Below are positions 59,886 to 64,000 of a stretch of 64,000 bases of DNA, in pieces (within the stretch, counting starts at the first letter, position 1; every line of letters begins with the position of its first letter). A program made the position numbers and the translations under genes. Under the pieces are notes generated by a model. That model had not been told where the DNA came from. It ran no database searches and saw nothing but the letters and a program-made list of their open reading frames with translations. Source of the DNA: Hedera helix (lineage: Eukaryota; Streptophyta; Magnoliopsida; Apiales; Araliaceae); the NCBI GenBank assembly GCA_947179155.2, contig OX359275.1:3474001-3538000 (forward strand). Reading direction: 5' to 3'.

Positions 59886-60503
59886 CCTATCCTAACTAGA
59901 CACGTGATCTCCTATAAGACACCGTATCAAATCACCTAGACTTCTATTAACTACCTCAGTTTGACCGTCAGTCTGCGGGTGATATGCAGTGGAAAATTTA
60001 AGTGTAGTGTTTAGTTTCTTCCATAGGGTCTTTCAAAAATAACTCATGAACTTTACGTCCCTATTAGAAACTATAGACAAAGGTAAACCACGTAGTCTAA
60101 CAACCTCACTAAAGAAAAGTGACGCAATGTGTGAAGTATCATCAGTTTTGTTGCAAGGAATAAAATGTGTCATTTTTGAAAAACGTTCCACTACAACAAA
60201 AACAGAATCATGACCTCTAGAAGTCTGTGGTAATCCTAAGACAAAATCCATACTAATATCCTCCCACGGTGCATGAGGTACTGGTAAAGGCATGTACAAC
60301 CCCGTGTTTTGCTTTCGACCCTTTGCAGTTTGACATGTGCGACACTCGGAAACAATTCGAGCTACATCCCACTTGAGGCTAGGCCAAAAGAACCTGTCCT
60401 CCACAATGGCAATGGTCTTATCACGACCAAAATGACCTGCAATCCCACCCGCGTGCAATTCCCAAACTAAATGCTCTCGCATTGACGTACTAGGGATACA
60501 CAA
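59886..60503 (-). pseudogene. Integrase part of element B
   Basis: The minus strand carries the HHCC finger ('[14 protein letters not shown]', '[11 protein letters not shown]') and catalytic positions in '[11 protein letters not shown]' and '[14 protein letters not shown]'. The second catalytic Asp is Asn in 'SNRDVKF' if aligned to SDRD. Then come a nonsense codon (60035-60033) and '[20 protein letters not shown]' with the Glu kept. The sequence is cut at 59886 by element C. Confidence 0.8.
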
Positions 60504-60569
60504 TTGGGTACCCTTGAAAAGATACCCATCATGGATATGGAAATCGCATGTAGAAGCTATACTAGGGCT

Positions 60570-62384
60570 CTATAGGTCAGAATATATAACTCTAAAATCG
60601 GGGCAAGAAGGGTATTCATGAATAATTCGCTCAAATCCTACAACCTTCACACTTAAGGTGCTAAGGAGAACGGATACCCTACTTAATGCATCAGCTGCCT
60701 TGTTTTCTACCCCTCGACAATGCTTAAGGACAAAAGAGTAATCCTGAAGAAACTCAACCCATCTAGCATGTCGATGACTCAACTTCTTTTGGGAGTTTAT
60801 ATATAGAAGCGCTTGATGGTCGGAGTACAAGACAAACTCCTTAGGCAACAAATAATGTCGCCAATACCTAAGCGCCTGAACTACTGCATAAAACTCCCTA
60901 TCATAGGTGGAATATCTCTGTCGGGCCTCATTTAGTTTCTCGCTAAAGAACGCAATAAGATGACCCTCTTGACTAAGAACTCCCCCTATACCTACGCCTG
61001 ATGCGTCACATGATACCTCAAAAACTTTTCCAAAATCTGGTGGTACAACGACAGGTGCCTGTATCATCCTATCCTTTATCTCCACAAAGGCTTTAGTGGC
61101 TGATTTAGACCAAACAAACTCTCCTTTCTTTAGGCAATCAGTGATGGGAGCCATAATGGTACTAAATCCTCTAACGAACATCCTATAGAAAGTGGCAATA
61201 CAATGAAAACTTCTAGCTTCATGTATGTTCGAAGGTTCAGGCCACTCCTTAATAGCCTTGACCATTTCAGGGTCAGCAGAAACTCCATCTTTGGAGACAA
61301 CAAACCCGAGAAATATGACTGATTCCTGCACAAAAGAACACTTCTTTAAATTGATATAAAGTTTTTTATGCCGAAGTGTTGTCAAAACTTGACGCAAGTG
61401 AAGCATGTGATCATCTCGGGTATTGCTATAAATGAGGATGTCGTCAAAATAGACCACTACAAACTTGCCAATAAAAGGTCGTAATACCTGATTCATAACT
61501 CGCATAAATGTGCTAGGTGCATTGGTTAGGCGAAAGGGTAAGACTAACCACTCATACAGGCCGTCACTCGTCTTAAAGGCAGTTTTCCATTCATCTCCCT
61601 CACGGATGCGGACCTGGTGATATCCACTTCGTAGATCTATTTTGGTGAACACTCGAGATCTACTCATCATATCTAGCATATCATCAAGCCTATGTATGGG
61701 AAACCTATACTTGATCGTGATCTTATTGATGGCTCGACTGTCACAACACATCCTCAAACTTCCATCAGCCTTTGGGGTAAATAAGGCTGGTACAGCACAA
61801 GGGCTCAAACTCTCCCGCATAAAGCCCTTACTCAATAATTCTCCTACCTGACGTCTCATCTCCTTTTGCTCCGTAGGATTCATCCTATCATGGGGTAGGT
61901 TAGGTAAAGAAGACCCCAGTACAAGGTCTATGGCATGCTGCACATCTCTAAGGGGTGGTAATCCACTCGGTAGCTCGCTAGGCATCACATCGACAAACTC
62001 ATGGAGAATTTGCCTAACATCACTAGGTACATCACCAATGTTCTCCTCAGGAACCTCCCTAACTTCTCTAGCCACAACAACATATACAACCTTAGTCTCT
62101 TTTATGCTTTTTTCAAATTCCTTCTTACTAAGGATATGAAGAGACTTTGTTGGTTGCACAGGTGTGTTATTTTCCTTCGGTTGCCCCTTTGATGACATTC
62201 GAGGCCTAATAGGTGCCAAGGAAATTTTCTTTCCCTTGTGTGTGAACACATAAGTATTTGACCTCCCATAATGTGTCACATCATGATCATATAGCCAAGG
62301 TCGCCCTAAAAGAATATGTGCAACATCCATGAGAAGGACACCACACCAAATCTTCTCCTCATAGCCCTCTAGGTGTATCGGCAC
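60570..62384 (-). pseudogene. Protease end, reverse transcriptase and RNase H of element B
   Basis: 604 open codons on the minus strand. The order is a protease end ('ILLGRPWLYDHDVTHYGRSN'), RT with 'LRMCCDSRAINKITIKYRFP', the catalytic 'YFDDILIYS', and RNase H with 'VSCDASGVGIGGVLSQEG' and 'YSDHQALLYINSQKKLSHRH'. It ends at a TAG (60572-60570) just before the integrase and is separated from gag by another TAG (62396-62394). These two, with the one in the integrase, make the pol nonfunctional as read. It is a chromovirus type different from element A. Confidence 0.85.
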
Positions 62385-62393
62385 TATACACCT

Positions 62394-63914
62394 CTATGAC
62401 ACAGGAATAGATATCTTATTGACCCAAGCGACACTATATGGCTGGGGGTGTGGCTCTGCCTTTAGCTTCAATCGCTCCACATCTGTCTTAGCAACCACAT
62501 TCAAACAACTTCCCCCATCAATAATCACTTTGGAAGAGACACCGCCACCTCTGCTATATGTCTGAAATATAATTGTTCTCTTCCAATCCTCCGTCTTCTT
62601 AGGATTAGCGATAATGCACCTCATGACATTTAAGGTCTTGTCAATATGTTCAAGGTGCGCATCAGCTTCCTCATCCTTTGTACAGTACTTCCCTTCCACC
62701 TCATCTTCGTGTAGATCCTCCTCATCTTCGAGTCCCTCATGCACCACTCCCACTCGATTTTTCTTTGGGCACTCAAAGGATTTATGGTCAAGTTCTCCAC
62801 ATAAGTAACATCTCTCTCGACCACCCTCTGTAGGTTTGGGTGTTACAGCACCCTTCCCTTGTCTAGGGTCTCTACTTGGTCCATTCACTGCGTTACTCGC
62901 CCTAGAAGTAGTTTGGGATGCAAAAAAGGACCTGCCTTGTGGGGCACTACAACCACTAAACTGGTTCGGATAAGAGGTCACTCTCCTAGAAAAGGATCTC
63001 TTCATATGGTACTCATGGTCTAAAGCAACTTGATAAGCATCATCTAGGGAAGTAAGTTGGAGGGGATAGATCTGAGACTGGATATCGTCTCTCAGCCCAT
63101 TTCTAAACCAAGATATAGTCATCCTAGGATCCTCGACAAGCTCGCAGCGCTCCATCAACTCCCTATACTTACTGATAGAGTCAGAGACAGACAAATTGCC
63201 TTGTCTCACACTGTTCAACTGGTCACACATCCTATCTTTATGGCCGATGGGGAGGTAATATTTTCGAAGGCGGGCTTTCATCTCTGCCCAATGTGTAATT
63301 GGTGGTTCTCTCAAACACTCAAGGCCTCTTTCAACACTAACCCAATACAAATTCGCATGTTTAACTAGCTTCATTTTTGCATAGCGAACCTTACGCTCAT
63401 CGGACATGTCATACCAATCAAAAAATTTCTCCATACTAGACAACCAATCAATGAAGGCATTAGGATCAAATCTACCGTCAAACCCAAGGGCGTCAACCTT
63501 GATTTTCCTAGTGTCATCCTCATAGGCTCGGTCATAGTGGTCTACATTCTTAGGTCCGCGGTAACCATAATCTCTAGGCTCAAGGTATCCATAGTCTCTA
63601 CGGTCGTCATATTTGTCTCGGTTCCTACGGTCTCGTGGTTCGGCGTGTTCCATGTGTCTAGGTCCATAGTGTTTCCTATGTCTATGCTGATTAAGGTCCT
63701 TTTCGGGAACCTCATTATGAACTGGATTGTCCTCATATCCCCTATTTTCTTCGGGTTCAATTCTAGGCTCCACTATAGGTCGTGCTTGCTCAAGGACTTG
63801 AACCCTATTAGTCAATGTTGTCATATGGGTTTCCAAGTTGGTCATTTTTGTCAATAATTGATTCAGTGTATCTTCTATGGGCATGCCATATTGGATTCCA
63901 CTACGAGTAGTCAT
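62394..63914 (-). CDS. Gag (and protease start) of element B, 506 aa
   Basis: Open frame on the minus strand from MTTRSGIQYGMPIEDTLNQL. A coiled-coil-like start is followed by a very Arg/Asp/Tyr-rich stretch at about aa 80-135. The capsid region is at about aa 140-300 ('DPNAFIDWLSSMEKFFDWYD', 'RQGNLSVSDSISKYRELMER'). A single CCHC knuckle 'CYLCGELDHKSFEC' is near aa 370. The protease start 'VIIDGGSCLNVV' (DGGS in place of DTGS) is near aa 468. It ends at a nonsense codon inside the protease. The structural Gag part is intact, but the element is otherwise decayed. Confidence 0.8.
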   Translation of the reverse strand: MTTRSGIQYGMPIEDTLNQLLTKMTNLETHMTTLTNRVQVLEQARPIVEPRIEPEENRGYEDNPVHNEVPEKDLNQHRHRKHYGPRHMEHAEPRDRRNRDKYDDRRDYGYLEPRDYGYRGPKNVDHYDRAYEDDTRKIKVDALGFDGRFDPNAFIDWLSSMEKFFDWYDMSDERKVRYAKMKLVKHANLYWVSVERGLECLREPPITHWAEMKARLRKYYLPIGHKDRMCDQLNSVRQGNLSVSDSISKYRELMERCELVEDPRMTISWFRNGLRDDIQSQIYPLQLTSLDDAYQVALDHEYHMKRSFSRRVTSYPNQFSGCSAPQGRSFFASQTTSRASNAVNGPSRDPRQGKGAVTPKPTEGGRERCYLCGELDHKSFECPKKNRVGVVHEGLEDEEDLHEDEVEGKYCTKDEEADAHLEHIDKTLNVMRCIIANPKKTEDWKRTIIFQTYSRGGGVSSKVIIDGGSCLNVVAKTDVERLKLKAEPHPQPYSVAWVNKISIPVS

Positions 63915-64000
63915 GATGCAAATGCAAACTGAGATAATTAGAAATTATTTGTAGTAATTAAATAAATAATCTAACGCAACCGTAATCGCAGTTTCCAAAA
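63915..64000 (-). other. Leader of element B, running off the window
   Basis: AT-rich bases upstream of the B gag start on the minus strand. The 5' LTR of B, and beyond it AKR exon 1 and the start of exon 2, should lie past 64000. Confidence 0.5.

Overview
This window is repeat-dominated nuclear DNA of a flowering plant, most likely a eudicot. The evidence is AT-rich sequence, plant-type intron borders, long LTR retrotransposons, a Mutator-like element, MITEs and a plant-type spliced gene. The only host gene with an intact reading frame that I could rebuild is an eight-exon glucose-6-phosphate 1-epimerase-like gene on the minus strand (36880-40359). A second host gene, an aldo-keto reductase (AKR), is broken: its last exons sit at 43288-43890 and a 42-base piece of its exon 2 lies 11 kb away at 54842-54883. 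No RNA genes, CRISPR arrays or bacterial-type operons are visible.

Left third (1-24 kb). A decayed Ty1/copia element runs from about 5840 to 16940. It is interrupted by a Ty3/gypsy solo LTR (6640-8694, TSD GTGAC) inside its gag zinc knuckle, and by a copia-type LTR (about 11063-14372) inside its RT/RNase H region. That LTR in turn carries a dispersed repeat (11889-13390), a relative of which lies at 1369-3960. Next comes a non-autonomous LTR element in minus orientation (17721-23541, TSD CGTTT, 670-bp LTRs about 3.7 percent diverged by eye). It has no recognisable coding capacity and appears to have landed in a possible coding exon.

Middle (24-36.5 kb). A small foldback MITE (24370-24523) precedes a complete but dead FAR1/MuDR-like element (25809-31412, 9-bp TSD CCATAATAA, long TIRs). 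This element carries an antisense host gene fragment resembling the start of a BAG6-type gene, and its right TIR holds a 292-bp hAT-type MITE (TSD TCCACGGA). An Ogre/Tat-like solo LTR follows (31558-33772, TSD GGATA), then a 2.1-kb foldback structure built of trinucleotide microsatellites and a repeated anchor module that flips orientation near the centre (34320-36437).

Right part (43-64 kb). This is a nest of three chromodomain-type Ty3/gypsy elements inside the AKR gene. Element B (minus strand, three nonsense codons, running past the window edge) sits in AKR exon 2. Element C (minus strand, related to A) inserted into B's integrase and later lost its 3' half together with part of B. Element A (plus strand, 44007-54841, TSD TGATT) inserted at the last codons of AKR exon 2. 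A has one open 1548-aa gag-pol, and its two 2997-bp LTRs differ at a single position that I could see, so it is very young. Element C is the oddest object in the window: most of its gag is replaced by about 510 bp of unrecognised open sequence fused in frame to the first 32 or so Gag codons.

Intron-exon models and TSDs were read by eye. Family names come from recognised motifs, not from database searches.
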